DNA from: DASPWW01 sp963803425
GTDB taxonomy: Bacteria > Actinomycetota > Thermoleophilia > Solirubrobacterales > 70-9
DNA: 64,000 nt
NCBI GenBank assembly: GCA_963803425.1
Contig: CAWDMA010000003.1
Location: forward strand, 613,029-677,028
Direction of reading: 5' to 3'
How positions within the stretch are numbered: the stretch's first letter is position 1; each line of letters opens with the position of its first letter. The notes under the pieces are model-generated. The model was not told the origin of the DNA. It saw nothing but the letters and a program-made list of their open reading frames with translations, and searched no databases. A program made the position numbers and the translations under genes. Of this stretch, positions 24,860-33,062 are shown piece after piece.

Positions 24860-25249
24860 CTACTCGAACTCGTGCGCGTGCACGGTCAGCACGAAGATCA
24901 GGATCAGCTGCAGCGCCATCACGCTCACCGACCAGATCGGGAACGCCGCGACGAACGCCACGTGCAGGACCATTCCCGTCATCGCCAGCAGGATCCCGAG
25001 CAGCATCCCGCCCAGGCGGCGGGCGAGGATCCCGACCCCCGTGCCGAGCTGGAGCAGGCCGAGCAGCAGGATCGCCCAGCCCCAGGCCTGGATCGAGGCG
25101 AACAGCGTGTTGTCCGTGAAGTAGTCCGGGTTGAGGATCCCGACCAGCCCGACGATCGCGTTGAAGATCCCGGCGAGGACGAACACCAGACCCGCGAACG
25201 TGACGATCCCGGAGCGGTCGACGGAGGGATTGGGCTCCGCCGCGCTCAC
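24860..25249 (-). CDS. DUF7144-type four-helix membrane protein
   Basis: 129 residues with four hydrophobic helices and no catalytic motif. A paralogue of the protein at 63060-63440: both share FAGLVFVLAGIFNAIVGLVG-like helix 1, 'NTLFAS..AWGWAILLLGLLQL' and a C-terminal short polar tail. GTG 25249 overlaps the thiolase stop (GTGA). Confidence 0.8.
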   Translation of the reverse strand: MSAAEPNPSVDRSGIVTFAGLVFVLAGIFNAIVGLVGILNPDYFTDNTLFASIQAWGWAILLLGLLQLGTGVGILARRLGGMLLGILLAMTGMVLHVAFVAAFPIWSVSVMALQLILIFVLTVHAHEFE

Positions 25250-26454
25250 GCTGCCGGAGCCTCTACCACGGTCGCTACTCCCTGGCCCACGCCAACGCAC
25301 AGCGACGCGATTCCGTACCGGGCCCCGCGGCGGCGCATCTCCCACACGAGCGTCGTCATCAGGCGGGCCCCGGAGCAGCCGAGCGGGTGGCCGAGCGCGA
25401 TCGCGCCGCCATTCACGTTGAGGCGATCCTCGTCGATCCCGAGCTCGCCGACGCAGGCCAGCACCTGTGACGCGAACGCCTCGTTGATCTCGATCAGGTC
25501 GATCGCGTCGAGCTCCAGGCCGGCGGCCTCGAGCGCCTGCGGGATCGCGATCGCCGGGCCGATTCCCATATGTGCGGGGTCGACGCCGGCCACTCCGATA
25601 GAGACGATCCGGGCGAGCGGCTCGGCGCCCAGCTCGGCGGCCTTCGCGTCGGACGCGACCACGAGGCAGGCGGCGCCGTCGTTCAGCGTGGAGGCATTTC
25701 CGGCGGTGACGGTGCCGCCCTCGCGAAACGCGGGGCGCAGCTTTCCGAGCCGCTCCAGCGAGGTGTCGGGGCGGGGGCCCTCGTCGACCGAGACGGTCGC
25801 GGGGTCGCCGCCGTTCCGGGAGGTCTCGATCGGGATGATCTCGTTCGCGAATCGGCCGGACTCGGTCGCCACGACCGCCCGCCGATGGCTGCGGAGGGCG
25901 AACCGGTCCTGCGCGTCACGGCCGATCCCGTAGCGCTCCGCGACGTTCTCGCCCGTCTCGCCCATTGACTCGGTCGAGTGGAGCTCCGCCATCCGCGGGT
26001 TCACGAGCCGCCACCCGAGCGCGGTGTCGTGCATCGTCTGCGGCCCCCGGGGAAGCGGCGCGTCGGGTTTCGAGACCACCCACGGGGCGCGGCTCATCGA
26101 CTCGACGCCGCCCGCCAGGTACAGGTCCCCCTCGCCCAGTCGCACCGCTCGGGACGCCTGGTTCACCGCCTCCAGCCCCGACGCGCACAGGCGGTTCACC
26201 GTCACCCCGGGGACGTCGACCGGGAGCCCGGCGAGCAGCGCCGCCATCCGGGCGACGTCGCGGTTGTCCTCGCCGGCCTGGTTGGCGGCCCCGAAGTACA
26301 CGTCGCGGATCCCGGCGGGGTCGATCCCGGAACGCTCCACCGCGGCCTCGACCACGCGCGCGGCGAGATCGTCCGGCCGCACCGTGGCGAGCGCGCCGCG
26401 ATAGCGGCCCATCGGCGTGCGCACGGCATCGATGATCATCGCCTCACCCATCAA
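25246..26454 (-). CDS. Acetyl-CoA acyltransferase (thiolase)
   Basis: 402 residues. Catalytic C90 (NRLCASGLEAV), H356 (ALGHPLGCSGAR) and C386 (SLCVGVGQG) are all present, so this is a working thiolase; degradative 3-ketoacyl-CoA or beta-ketoadipyl-CoA types fit best. It is the first gene of the ten-gene minus-strand catabolic operon. Start at 26454 or the second ATG at 26451. Confidence 0.95.
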   Translation of the reverse strand: MMGEAMIIDAVRTPMGRYRGALATVRPDDLAARVVEAAVERSGIDPAGIRDVYFGAANQAGEDNRDVARMAALLAGLPVDVPGVTVNRLCASGLEAVNQASRAVRLGEGDLYLAGGVESMSRAPWVVSKPDAPLPRGPQTMHDTALGWRLVNPRMAELHSTESMGETGENVAERYGIGRDAQDRFALRSHRRAVVATESGRFANEIIPIETSRNGGDPATVSVDEGPRPDTSLERLGKLRPAFREGGTVTAGNASTLNDGAACLVVASDAKAAELGAEPLARIVSIGVAGVDPAHMGIGPAIAIPQALEAAGLELDAIDLIEINEAFASQVLACVGELGIDEDRLNVNGGAIALGHPLGCSGARLMTTLVWEMRRRGARYGIASLCVGVGQGVATVVEAPAA

Positions 26455-26477
26455 GCCACCAGCCTGTCACCTCGCAG

Positions 26478-26496
26478 TCGGGCGCTGAGCGCCCGA
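26478..26496. promoter_or_regulatory. 19-bp perfect palindrome before the catabolic operon
   Basis: TCGGGCGC-TGA-GCGCCCGA, 8-bp arms with a 3-base centre, 24 bases upstream of the thiolase start in an 85-base divergent gap. Candidate operator for the beta-oxidation operon. Confidence 0.5.
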
Positions 26497-26539
26497 TGCT
26501 CCGTGCCAAACGTCACTGGCGTATCCTCGCACCAACCCG

Positions 26540-26863
26540 ATGGAGTTCATCTTCATCACCGTGGTGGTGCTCGGGGTGATCATCCTCGCGCTGATCCTCG
26601 TCGCCCGCGCGTATCCCGGCAGCGGCGCCGACCTGCTCGACTGGCAGCCGACCCGCTCGCCCGAGCTCGAGGCGCAGCTGGAGGTCGACGACGTGCAGCA
26701 GATGATCGAGGCGCAGAACGAGTACCGGCGCCGCCGCGGGGCGGATGAGCTCACCGAGGATCAGGTCCGCGACTGGGCGGCCGCGGACGAGAAGGTCCGG
26801 GTGACGGCGCGGGAGTCCTACGAGCGAAAGCTCGACGAGCTCCGCGACGAGCTGGGGACTTAG
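26540..26863 (+). CDS. Small membrane-anchored protein with coiled-coil tail
   Basis: 107 residues: one N-terminal transmembrane helix (3-24) with the rest cytoplasmic, rich in Glu, Arg and Gln and likely helical (ELEAQLEVDDVQQMIEAQNE). TATCCT lies 12 bases upstream of the ATG. I recognise no function. A Rossmann-type gene follows nine bases later. Confidence 0.75.
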   Translation: MEFIFITVVVLGVIILALILVARAYPGSGADLLDWQPTRSPELEAQLEVDDVQQMIEAQNEYRRRRGADELTEDQVRDWAAADEKVRVTARESYERKLDELRDELGT

Positions 26864-26872
26864 ACCCGGCGG

Positions 26873-27364
26873 GTGGCGCGGGCGCTGCTGGTCGGGTGCG
26901 GGTGCAGGGCGCGCCTGCTCGGGAGCGAGCTGCTCGCCGACGGGTGGCAGGTGCGGGGAACCTCCCGCGCCCGGGCCGGGCTGGAGCCGATCGCGGCGGC
27001 CGGGATCGAGCCTGCGCTCGCCGACCCGGACCGGGTCGGGACGGTGCTCGACCATCTCGACGGCGTCACCGCGGTGGCGTGGCTGCTCGGCTCGGCCCGC
27101 GGCAACCCGGCGATGGTGTCCGCGCTGCACGGCCCGCGACTCGAGCGGCTTCTCGAGCAGCTCGTCGACACGCCGGTGCGCGGGTTCGTGTACGAGTCGC
27201 GCGGGACCGCGGAGCGGGTGGCGCTCGCACAGGGTGTGCGGTTGGTGCGAGACGCCGCGGAGCGATGGCGTGTCCCGGTCGCCTTCGTCGACGCCGATCC
27301 GGCCGGGTGGCGGGCGTGGGCGGGGTCCGCTCGCGAGGCGTTCCGGGCGGCGGTCGGCGTGTGA
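26873..27364 (+). CDS. NAD(P)-binding Rossmann-like protein
   Basis: 163 residues opening with ALLVGCGCRARLLG, a GxGxR-type nucleotide loop, then VRGTSR where an NADP-preferring arginine would sit. It is shorter than an epimerase and lacks the YxxxK pair, so catalysis is doubtful; perhaps a coenzyme-binding or regulatory protein. GTG start, nine bases after the preceding gene. Confidence 0.7.
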   Translation: MARALLVGCGCRARLLGSELLADGWQVRGTSRARAGLEPIAAAGIEPALADPDRVGTVLDHLDGVTAVAWLLGSARGNPAMVSALHGPRLERLLEQLVDTPVRGFVYESRGTAERVALAQGVRLVRDAAERWRVPVAFVDADPAGWRAWAGSAREAFRAAVGV

Positions 27365-27366
27365 GG

Positions 27367-27389
27367 CCAATCACCTAATATCGGATTGG
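27367..27389. promoter_or_regulatory. Inverted repeat before the sulfurtransferase gene
   Basis: CCAATC (27367-27372) and GATTGG (27384-27389) flank an AT-rich 11-base centre containing TAATAT, in an unusually AT-rich gap. Candidate operator overlapping a -10 box (TAATAT, 27377-27382). Confidence 0.45.
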
Positions 27390-27428
27390 TTTTAGAGACT
27401 TCCGATTTCGCACCTGGAGGTGGCTGCC

Positions 27429-28274
27429 GTGGCCGACTACGCGAAGGACGTACTCGTCGAGACCGACTGGGTCGCCGATCACCTCGACGACGACTCGATC
27501 CGGATCGTCGAGGTTGACGAGAACCCCGCCCTGTACGCCGAGGCGCACATACCGGGGGCGATCGGGTTCGATTGGAAGAAGGACCTCCAGGACCAGCTGA
27601 AGCGCGACTTCCTCACCCCGGACGAGTTTGGCGCGTTGATGGGCAGTCGTGGGATCTCCAACGATCACACCGTCGTCCTGTACGGGGACCGCAACAACTG
27701 GTTCGCTGCGTACACCTACTGGTACTTCCTGTACTACGGCCACGACAACGTGAAGCTGATCAACGGCCCCCGCGAGAAGTGGATCGGCGAGGACCGGCCG
27801 ACCGAGACCGACCCGCCGAGCTATCCCGCCGCGACGTTCGAGGCGAAGGCGCCGGACGAGGACATCCGCGCCCGCCGCGACGAGGTGGAAGCGGCGCTCG
27901 AGGGCGCCAAGAACCTCGTCGACGTCCGCAGCCCGCAGGAGTTCTCGGGCGAGCTGATCGCGATGGCCGGGTACGAGCAGGAGGGCGCGCAGCGGGCCGG
28001 GCACATCCCGGGCGCGATCTCCGTCCCGTGGGCGCAGGCCGTGAACGAGAACGGCACCTTCAAGTCCGCCGACGAGCTCAACGAGCTGTACAGCTCGAAG
28101 GGCGTGCTCGAGGACGGCAAGCCGGTGATCGCGTACTGCCGGATCGGGGAGCGCTCCGCGCACACCTGGTTCGTCCTGCACGAGCTGCTCGGTCGCGACG
28201 ACGTCGAGAACTACGACGGCTCGTGGACCGAGTGGGGGAACCTGGTGGACGTCCCGATCGAGAAGGACGCCTAG
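27429..28274 (+). CDS. Sulfurtransferase (tandem rhodanese domains)
   Basis: 281 residues with two rhodanese domains (about 8-130 and 150-275). Only the second has the catalytic cysteine, C237 in YCRIGERSAH; the first has Asp in its place, as usual for this family. It transfers sulfane sulfur from thiosulfate or mercaptopyruvate. The GTG at 27429 is chosen because GGAGG (27416-27420) is eight bases upstream; the GTG at 27420 overlaps that site. Confidence 0.92.
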   Translation: MADYAKDVLVETDWVADHLDDDSIRIVEVDENPALYAEAHIPGAIGFDWKKDLQDQLKRDFLTPDEFGALMGSRGISNDHTVVLYGDRNNWFAAYTYWYFLYYGHDNVKLINGPREKWIGEDRPTETDPPSYPAATFEAKAPDEDIRARRDEVEAALEGAKNLVDVRSPQEFSGELIAMAGYEQEGAQRAGHIPGAISVPWAQAVNENGTFKSADELNELYSSKGVLEDGKPVIAYCRIGERSAHTWFVLHELLGRDDVENYDGSWTEWGNLVDVPIEKDA

Positions 28275-28840
28275 CCGGAGCGCTCGCCGACGAGCTCGAA
28301 CAGCGACCGCAGGATGCGCGCGGTCGCACCCCATACGAGGTGGTCGCCGACGACGTAGGTCGCGGTTCGCACCGGGACCCCGCGGCGGATCAGCCTGCGC
28401 ATCCCGAACCCGTCGCGGAGCTCGTCGAGGTCGAGGAGGAGGACGGCGGCGACCTCGTCGGGGTTGGGCTCGAACGGAAGGCCGGCCGGGATCGTGCCGA
28501 CGAACGGATGGATCATGTACCCGGTGACGACGGTGGAGACCGGCGGGAGCACGCCCAGCACATCGACCTCGCCCGGGGCGAGCGCGATCTCCTCCTCGGC
28601 CTCCCGCAGCGCGGTGGTGAGCAGGCCCTCGTCGGGCTCGGGCCGCCCGCCCGGGAAGGAGATCTCCCCGGCGTGGCGGCGCATGTCCTCGCGGCGCTGG
28701 GTGAGCACCACGCCGGGGCGGTCCTCGGTGCCGAAGATCGGGACGAGCACCGCCGCGTCGACGCTGCCGCGCCGCTCCACGGGCTTCGCTTCGCCCGAGT
28801 CCATCAGCGCGGTCCGGATCTCCTCTGGCGCCAGCCTCAC
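28271..28840 (-). CDS. Nudix hydrolase, CoA pyrophosphatase type
   Basis: 189 residues. The Nudix box runs from G65 to L87 (GRPEPDE..TTALREAEEEIAL), and just before it is the CoA-diphosphatase motif VLTQRREDMRRHAGEISFPG. It probably splits CoA or its derivatives into phosphopantetheine and 3',5'-ADP. GTG 28840 is the start that fits between the SDR stop and the domain. Convergent with the rhodanese gene, overlapping four bases. Confidence 0.9.
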   Translation of the reverse strand: MRLAPEEIRTALMDSGEAKPVERRGSVDAAVLVPIFGTEDRPGVVLTQRREDMRRHAGEISFPGGRPEPDEGLLTTALREAEEEIALAPGEVDVLGVLPPVSTVVTGYMIHPFVGTIPAGLPFEPNPDEVAAVLLLDLDELRDGFGMRRLIRRGVPVRTATYVVGDHLVWGATARILRSLFELVGERSG

Positions 28841-28851
28841 GGGAGCAGCTG

Positions 28852-29664
28852 CTAGATGATCACCTGGACCGTGCCGCCGTCCACGCCCCACGCGGCTCCG
28901 GCGACGTAGGAGGCGCGCTCCGAGCACAGGAACGCGATCGCGCTCGCCACCTCCTCCACCTCGGCTAGCCGGCCGATCGGCCGCTTCGCCCCCACCGCTT
29001 CGAGCGCGCCCTCACGCGTGTCGTGGCCGGCGAGCGCCTGGGACTGGTCCAGCAATCCACCCTCGTCCATCCACAGCTCGGACTTCACAGGACCGGGGCA
29101 GATCGCGTTGACCAGCACCCCCCTGCCCGCGTAGCGGTCCGCGTACAGGCGAGAGAGCGACAGCTCGGCGGCCTTCGCCACCGAGTACTCCGCCATGTTC
29201 GCGGAGGGGCGCTTGCCCGCCGTGCTCGACACGTTCACGATCCGCCCCCAGCCGCGCTCGACCATCCCTGGCACGGCCGCCCGCATCGCCCGCAGCGGCG
29301 CCATCACGTTCAGCTCCCACGCCGCCTGCCAGTCCTCGTCGGGAACCTCGTCCAGATCGCGCCACCTCGACGTGCCCGCGTTGTTGACGAGCACGTCGAG
29401 CCTCCCGAACCGGTCGGCCGCCTCGGCGACGATCCGCTCTCCCGCGTCGGGATCGGTCACGTCAAGCGCCACCGGGGCGGCGTTGCCCTGCTCGGCCGCG
29501 GCGGCGCGACCGCATTCCTCGGCGGCCTCGGTGAGTGCGTCAGCGGAGCGCGCCACCAGCAGCACGCTGGCGCCCTCGGCGCACAGCAGCCGCGCGGTCT
29601 CGCGGCCGATTCCGCGGCTGGCGCCGGTCACCGCGCACGCCCTTCCGCGAAGGCCCAGGTCCAT
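28852..29664 (-). CDS. SDR-family oxidoreductase
   Basis: 270 residues, classical short-chain dehydrogenase: TGASRGIG (13-20), NNAG (94-97), serine at 146-147, Y160 and K164. The C-terminal SERASYVAGAAWGVDGG is typical of 3-oxoacyl-ACP reductase-like enzymes. Substrate unknown. Two bases separate it from the OsmC gene upstream. Confidence 0.92.
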   Translation of the reverse strand: MDLGLRGRACAVTGASRGIGRETARLLCAEGASVLLVARSADALTEAAEECGRAAAAEQGNAAPVALDVTDPDAGERIVAEAADRFGRLDVLVNNAGTSRWRDLDEVPDEDWQAAWELNVMAPLRAMRAAVPGMVERGWGRIVNVSSTAGKRPSANMAEYSVAKAAELSLSRLYADRYAGRGVLVNAICPGPVKSELWMDEGGLLDQSQALAGHDTREGALEAVGAKRPIGRLAEVEEVASAIAFLCSERASYVAGAAWGVDGGTVQVII

Positions 29665-29666
29665 GC

Positions 29667-30083
29667 TCAGGACGGCTCGCCCGGCGCGCCGATGCCGGCC
29701 TCGACGTGGTCGTCGATCTCGACCTCGCCGGCCAGGGCGCGGTGGACGGGGCAGCGCGCGGCGATCGCGGCCACCCGCTCCACCTGCTCCGCGGACAGTG
29801 GCTCGGGGATCCTCACCTGGACCGATGCCCGGATCGGCTCGCCGGGCTGGAGCGGCTGCATCTCGGCCTCCGCCTCGACGGAGCCCAGCTCCCAGCCCTT
29901 GCGCTGCGCGTACATCTCGACCGTGGTCGCGGTGCAGGATGCGAGGCTCGCGATGAGCAGCCGGGTCGGGGAGGGGCCCTCGTCGTTGCCGCCGACGTCG
30001 GCGGGCTCGTCGGTGATCACGTGATGGCCGTCCACCTCGATCTCGTGCGTGTAGCCGCTGACGCGGCGCGCGATCGCCTTCAT
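29667..30083 (-). CDS. OsmC/Ohr-family peroxide-reducing protein
   Basis: 138 residues with the family's two reactive cysteines, C50 (ASLASCTATTVEMYAQRKGW) and C111 (ARCPVHRAL). These proteins reduce organic or fatty-acid hydroperoxides. ATG 30083 overlaps the stop of the cobalamin adenosyltransferase gene by four bases. Confidence 0.9.
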   Translation of the reverse strand: MKAIARRVSGYTHEIEVDGHHVITDEPADVGGNDEGPSPTRLLIASLASCTATTVEMYAQRKGWELGSVEAEAEMQPLQPGEPIRASVQVRIPEPLSAEQVERVAAIAARCPVHRALAGEVEIDDHVEAGIGAPGEPS

Positions 30084-30646
30084 CCGCGGCCCTCGAACAG
30101 CTCCGGGTCGCTGGTGTCGGTGAACCGCGCCATCGCGTAGACCAGGTCCGAGGCCCGGTTCAGGTAGCGCAGCACGGCGTCGGATGCGAGGCTCTCCGCC
30201 TCGCGCAGCGCAACCACCCGGCGCTCGGCGCGGCGCACGGTCGCCCGGGCGAGATCGAGCTGGGCCGACAGGGTGGTCCCGCCCGGGATCACGAACTTCG
30301 GGGGCAGATCGACCCGGTCCATGTACCGATCGATCAGCTCGTCGAGCGCGTCGACCATCTCGTCGGTCACTCGGCTGACCCCGTCCTCGAGCCGGTCGGC
30401 GGCCTCCGGAGCGGTCGCCAGCTCGGCGCCGGCGACGAACAGCTCGTTCTGGACGCGGAGCACGTCGCCGCCCACCTCGGCGCTGGCGTCGCCGTCCCCG
30501 CACAGCGAGCGGGCCACGCCCAGCGCGGAGCCCGCCTCGTCGATCGCCCCGTAGGCCTCGGTGCGGGGGTCGGACTTCTGGACCCGCCCTCCGTACCACA
30601 GCGATGTGGTCCCGTCGTCGCCCTTCTTCGTGTAGATCTTGACCAC
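30080..30646 (-). CDS. Cob(I)alamin adenosyltransferase, PduO type
   Basis: 188 residues, trimer-forming helical ATP:corrinoid adenosyltransferase. N-terminal YTKKGDDGTTSL binds ATP; the C-terminal RYLNRASDLVYAMAR is diagnostic. It makes adenosylcobalamin for B12-dependent mutases. GTG start six bases from TAGGAT (30658-30653). First gene of a short operon with OsmC and SDR genes. Confidence 0.94.
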   Translation of the reverse strand: MVKIYTKKGDDGTTSLWYGGRVQKSDPRTEAYGAIDEAGSALGVARSLCGDGDASAEVGGDVLRVQNELFVAGAELATAPEAADRLEDGVSRVTDEMVDALDELIDRYMDRVDLPPKFVIPGGTTLSAQLDLARATVRRAERRVVALREAESLASDAVLRYLNRASDLVYAMARFTDTSDPELFEGRG

Positions 30647-30652
30647 GCGGCC

Positions 30653-30658
30653 ATCCTA
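30653..30658 (-). promoter_or_regulatory. -10 box for adenosyltransferase gene
   Basis: TAGGAT on the minus strand, six bases before the GTG at 30646; leaderless. Confidence 0.5.
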
Positions 30659-30672
30659 TGTAGTCGCAGGCG

Positions 30673-31923
30673 TCAGCTCAGCGGATTGAAGACGATCCCG
30701 GTCGGGACCTTCGGGAAGAAATAGGTCGACTTCGGCGGCATCGTCTCGCCGGCCGCCGCCACCTCGCGGACCTGCTCGATCGGGGTGGGGCGGAGCACGA
30801 AGGCGGCGTCGGCGTCGCCCGAGGAGACCGCCGCGCGGGCGCCGTCCATGTTGCTGACGTAGGCGAGTCCCCGCTTCGCGGCGATGTCGTCTTCGCTCAT
30901 CCCGAGGATCCCGTGGAGGACGAGCTGCTCGAGGATGACGGCGTCGAGGCGGCGGTACGAGGGCGAGCGGTCGGGAATCCTGCGGGCGACGGCCTCCGGG
31001 TCGCGGAGACGGAGCCGATGGGCGTTGCCGTCGGCGTCCAGGAAGCCGAACACGCCGACTCCCTCGGCGCCGCCGGGGTCGAGATCGCCGTCGGCGACAG
31101 CGTCGAGCTCGAACCGCTCCCGGACGCCCGCGTCGAGCGCCTCGCGGCCGGCGGCGTCGAGATCCGTGATCAGCCGGTGGGTGGGAAACACGGTCAGACC
31201 CGGATCGGCGAGCGAGACCAGGCACATCAGCGTGTATCGGTGTGCGCCCTCACCGCCGATCCGATCGGCATACGTGCGGGCCGTCTCGTAGCGGTGGTGG
31301 CCGTCGGCGATCAGCAGCTCCGCGTCCGCGAGCGCCGCGGTGACGCCCTCGTGCACGGCCGGGTCGTCGACTCGCCACACTCGGCTGCGATTCCCGTCGA
31401 GATCGGTCGCCACCCCCCACGGCTCGGAGTCGAGCGCGGCCTCGACCGGCGACCAGGCGTCCCCCGGGTGCAGGGTGAAGATCGGCGACAGGTTGCAGCG
31501 GGTCGCCTCCATCAGGCGGAGCCGGTCCTGCTTCGGGCCCGGCTGGGTGCGCTCGTGGGGCCGGATCGTGCCGGGGCCGTACTCGGTGGCGCGGACGCGG
31601 GCGAGCACGCCGGCGCGGGTGCGCTGCGCACCGTCGGGGCCGGTGTACTCCTGGGTCAGCGCCCAGATCGACGGCTCGCGGTCAGCGGTGACGATCCCCT
31701 GCAGCGTCCACGCCTGCAGCGTCTCGGCCGCATGCTCGTAGCGGTCGCCGTCGCCGGGTGCGTTGGGGAGGTCGATCTCGACGACGTTGAACGGGGAGCG
31801 GGCGAGCAGCTTGCGCCGCGTCTCGGCGTCGATCACGTCGTAGGGCGGCGCCAGCACGGCCTCCAGCGACGGAACCGCGCCGAGGTCGTAGTGGATCGCG
31901 TGCAGCGGCAGCACCTCGGCCAT
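30673..31923 (-). CDS. DUF1015-family protein
   Basis: 416 residues matching the DUF1015 family (ParB/HTH-like fold reported in relatives). Hallmarks: LAPPYDVIDAE near the N-terminus, LLIADGHHRYETA and the C-terminal MPPKSTYFFPKVPTGIVF. No established activity. The ATG at 31923 lies seven bases from TAGGGT. Confidence 0.9.
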   Translation of the reverse strand: MAEVLPLHAIHYDLGAVPSLEAVLAPPYDVIDAETRRKLLARSPFNVVEIDLPNAPGDGDRYEHAAETLQAWTLQGIVTADREPSIWALTQEYTGPDGAQRTRAGVLARVRATEYGPGTIRPHERTQPGPKQDRLRLMEATRCNLSPIFTLHPGDAWSPVEAALDSEPWGVATDLDGNRSRVWRVDDPAVHEGVTAALADAELLIADGHHRYETARTYADRIGGEGAHRYTLMCLVSLADPGLTVFPTHRLITDLDAAGREALDAGVRERFELDAVADGDLDPGGAEGVGVFGFLDADGNAHRLRLRDPEAVARRIPDRSPSYRRLDAVILEQLVLHGILGMSEDDIAAKRGLAYVSNMDGARAAVSSGDADAAFVLRPTPIEQVREVAAAGETMPPKSTYFFPKVPTGIVFNPLS

Positions 31924-31930
31924 CGGCGCA

Positions 31931-31936
31931 ACCCTA
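31931..31936 (-). promoter_or_regulatory. -10 box for DUF1015 gene
   Basis: TAGGGT on the minus strand, seven bases upstream of the ATG. Confidence 0.5.
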
Positions 31937-32104
31937 GCGGCGGGCGGCACCGGTCTGGTCCGAAACGAGACACGGCAACCAACTGGCGGGGCGGACGTGG
32001 CGGTCCCGGCACGGAGTCCTTAAGGCCGAGACCAGCGACACCTACCTCCGCGCGAGGCTGCGGGCCTGGATTGACTGCATCCGGGACGAGTGGGAGGACG
32101 CAGA

Positions 32105-32110
32105 TACACT
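32105..32110 (+). promoter_or_regulatory. -10 box for tRNA-Pro
   Basis: TACACT eight bases before the tRNA. The 168 bases between it and the DUF1015 promoter hold no convincing gene. Confidence 0.4.
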
Positions 32111-32118
32111 CGCCGCAC

Positions 32119-32193
32119 CGGGGCGTAGCTCAGTCTGGTAGAGCATCCGGCCTGGGACCGGAAGGTTCGCTGGTTCAAATCCAGTCGCCCCGA
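32119..32193 (+). tRNA. tRNA-Pro (anticodon TGG), atypical loop
   Basis: Acceptor CGGGGCG/CGCCCCG (seven pairs), D arm GCTC/GAGC, anticodon stem TCCGG/CCGGA with loop CCTGGGA, T arm GCTGG-TTCAAAT-CCAGT. Anticodon TGG reads CCA. Position 33 is C rather than the near-universal U, and the variable region has six bases. CCA is not encoded. Confidence 0.85.
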
Positions 32194-32373
32194 TTCGGCA
32201 GGCGTTCGCCTGTCAGCCGTAGCCACTGGCGTAGCTCCCACGCGCCTGCGAGAGCGCCGGCACACGCACACTTCTCCTTCTCGTCCGGAGCGAGCGCCTC
32301 GGTTCGGCGATCGGGCGGCCCGCAAGCACGCGAAGGGGGAAGCCCCGGGTAAGGGAGATCGACGGACCGCCGG

Positions 32374-32715
32374 TCACCCGGCCAGCACCCACATCTCCTT
32401 GAACGGAAGGGTGAGATGCCAGGTCGTCACCGCCCCCTTTGGCAGGCACGCCATGTCGCCGGCCTTCAGCTCCAACACGGGTCCATCCTCAATTTCGATC
32501 CGCGCCTCACCTTCGAGCACGACGAGCACCTGGGTGGCGGGCAGCGCCCAGACCGGCGGCTGCTGATCGGCGTCCTTCGTGAACCGTGACAACCCTGCTC
32601 GCATGGTTCCGGTGTCGAAGAGCACATGCTCCTCGGCGCCCCCTCCGATCTCGGGGTCGGCCTGCCACTCCTCCGTCGCGATGTTGGAAACGAACACCCC
32701 CGGGTGCACTTCCAT
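32374..32715 (-). CDS. Cupin-domain protein
   Basis: 113 residues, a single small cupin barrel (VLVVLEGEARIEIEDGPVL; LKAGDMACLPKGAVTTWHL) lacking the full His-His-Glu-His metal set, so perhaps a sugar- or ligand-binding form. ATG 32715 has GAGGAGG upstream. The 180 bases between tRNA-Pro and this gene's stop contain nothing I can support. Confidence 0.8.
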   Translation of the reverse strand: MEVHPGVFVSNIATEEWQADPEIGGGAEEHVLFDTGTMRAGLSRFTKDADQQPPVWALPATQVLVVLEGEARIEIEDGPVLELKAGDMACLPKGAVTTWHLTLPFKEMWVLAG

Positions 32716-32892
32716 CTCAGCCTCCTCGCTTTGCCGATCACCGAGGGCGATTGTCCCAGTAATCCCTGCATGATCAGCGACTTCCGCTTTGCGCGAGACG
32801 TGAGCGTTTCGATCGGTCCAGCCAGATGCTGGCCTTGGACGAGATCCGCCGCTTCCCGCTTGTCCATGGTGTTTGGCGCGGTGCGGTGAAGC

Positions 32893-32933
32893 GCGCCCGA
32901 CCGGATTCGAACCTGTGACCTCTGGTTTCGTAG
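32893..32933 (-). repeat. 3' half of a tRNA-Arg(ACG): integration scar
   Basis: On the minus strand, 41 bases match a tRNA from the anticodon loop CTACGAA (anticodon ACG) through stem ACCAG, T arm with TTCGAAT and acceptor CGGGCGC. The 5' half is missing and the T stem has one mismatch. Tyrosine recombinases commonly cross over in this part of a tRNA, leaving such a copy at one end of an element. Confidence 0.6.
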
Positions 32934-33062
32934 CGTGTGACATCGGGATGTCTCGACACCCCGGACAGGGGGGCCATTCTCGTCTGATACCGGAGCGCTG
33001 TGTCCAACTCGTAGTCGGGGAAATCGCTGCCGATCACCCAGTGGGTCCCATCGGGGCGAACT

